Assembly: GCA_021839245.1 (NCBI GenBank) | Contig: JAKCBQ010000008.1 | Span: 1-58,118, forward strand | Length of the DNA: 58,118 nt | Direction: 5' to 3' | Source of the DNA: Pseudomonadota bacterium | GTDB taxonomy: Bacteria; Pseudomonadota; Gammaproteobacteria; JAKAQQ01 | Shown here: piece after piece, positions 58,018 through 58,118 of the stretch | Numbering within the stretch: position 1 is the stretch's first letter | Layout of the letters: each line of letters opens with the position of its first letter | Notes under the pieces: generated by a model | Told to the model about the DNA's origin: nothing | What the model saw: only the letters and a program-made list of their open reading frames with translations | The model's database searches: none | Made by a program: the position numbers and the translations under genes

Positions 58018-58118
58018 GTGCGTGTCCTTCCGGAACTTCTCGCGTCCTACGGTCGTTACCACCGCGACCGACGTAATCGCCTCACCCACTTTGTGGGCGT
58101 GCCGATCATCATCTACGC
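58018..58118 (+). CDS. Mpo1/DUF962-family membrane protein (partial, cut by window end)
   Basis: From GTG 58018 the frame reads VRVLPELLASYGRYHRDRRN, RLTHFVGVPIIIY: the YxxYHRxxxNxxTHFxGVP N-terminus of YGL010w/Mpo1 proteins. In yeast this enzyme is a 2-hydroxy fatty acid dioxygenase. TATACT (58006-58011) lies only 6 bases before the GTG, so the message could be nearly leaderless. The rest lies beyond the window. Confidence 0.8.
   Translation, partial: MRVLPELLASYGRYHRDRRNRLTHFVGVPIIIY

Noticed and set aside
1-58118. CRISPR array or clustered short repeats
   Set aside because: No regularly spaced repeats of 20-40 bases were seen anywhere in the window.
1-58118. Additional tRNA or rRNA genes
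   Set aside because: Only the tmRNA shows a T-arm/acceptor pattern; no other cloverleaf or rRNA-like stretch was recognised.

Overview
The window is 58 kb of GC-rich bacterial chromosome that reads as a gammaproteobacterium. Evidence: the gene orders lepB-DUF4845-rnc-era-recO-pdxJ-acpS, rpoE-rseA-rseB, mfd-csiV, nagZ-hpt-thioinosine phosphorylase and rlmD near a BarA-like kinase; a gamma-type sigma-E/RseA/RseB set; and a one-piece tmRNA encoding the tag ANDTHYALAA. The genus cannot be named from sequence alone. Genes are packed tightly, and many neighbours overlap by exactly 4 bases (GTGA or ATGA), so translational coupling is common.

Region 1 (1-11.7 kb) is accessory DNA ending beside the 3' end of tmRNA, a common integration site. 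It holds a TacAT-type acetyltransferase toxin-antitoxin pair, an XRE-ImmA/IrrE peptidase with a PIN protein, a broken large serine recombinase, a metal(loid)-like cluster (ArsR, methyltransferase, Met-rich protein, frameshifted ArsM-like methyltransferase, MerC-like membrane protein), and a sulfur-relay operon (MBL-fold hydrolase, DsrE, methyltransferase, MFS pump) divergent from an ArsR-rhodanese fusion regulator. Region 2 (11.7-22.7 kb): tmRNA with its terminator, an ExbB-ExbD-TonB operon, an Old Yellow Enzyme, pdxH, an amino acid permease, an OmpA-type lipoprotein and a secreted tricorn protease. Region 3 (22.7-47.5 kb) is housekeeping: mfd, csiV, purine/methylthio salvage, nagZ, rlmD, a hybrid sensor kinase, the lep-rnc-era-recO-pdxJ-acpS series joined to rpoE-rseAB, then orn, a HIT protein, recR and dnaX.

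Region 4 (47.8-55.0 kb) looks like one catabolic locus: a secreted GH92 alpha-mannosidase with a C-terminal YVTN beta-propeller, divergent from a FucP-like sugar permease, a PfkB sugar kinase and an AGE-family epimerase/isomerase. Together they could release mannose, import it, isomerise it to fructose and phosphorylate it. Region 5 (55.0-57.5 kb) is a toxin-antitoxin graveyard behind the GH92 gene: a VapC tail, an AbiEi gene with an in-frame stop, an AbiEii gene with a frameshift, and an intact YefM-YoeB pair. It is bounded on the right by a diverged second copy of the last 16 codons of the GH92 gene. The window ends with an antibiotic-biosynthesis-monooxygenase-like gene and the start of an Mpo1/DUF962 gene.

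Most notable: the metal(loid)-like methyltransferase/Met-rich cluster, the Era GTPase with ARAD in place of the NKxD specificity motif, the unusual kinase domain order (degenerate receiver, HPt, receiver), the GH92-propeller fusion, and the TA hotspot with a duplicated gene end.
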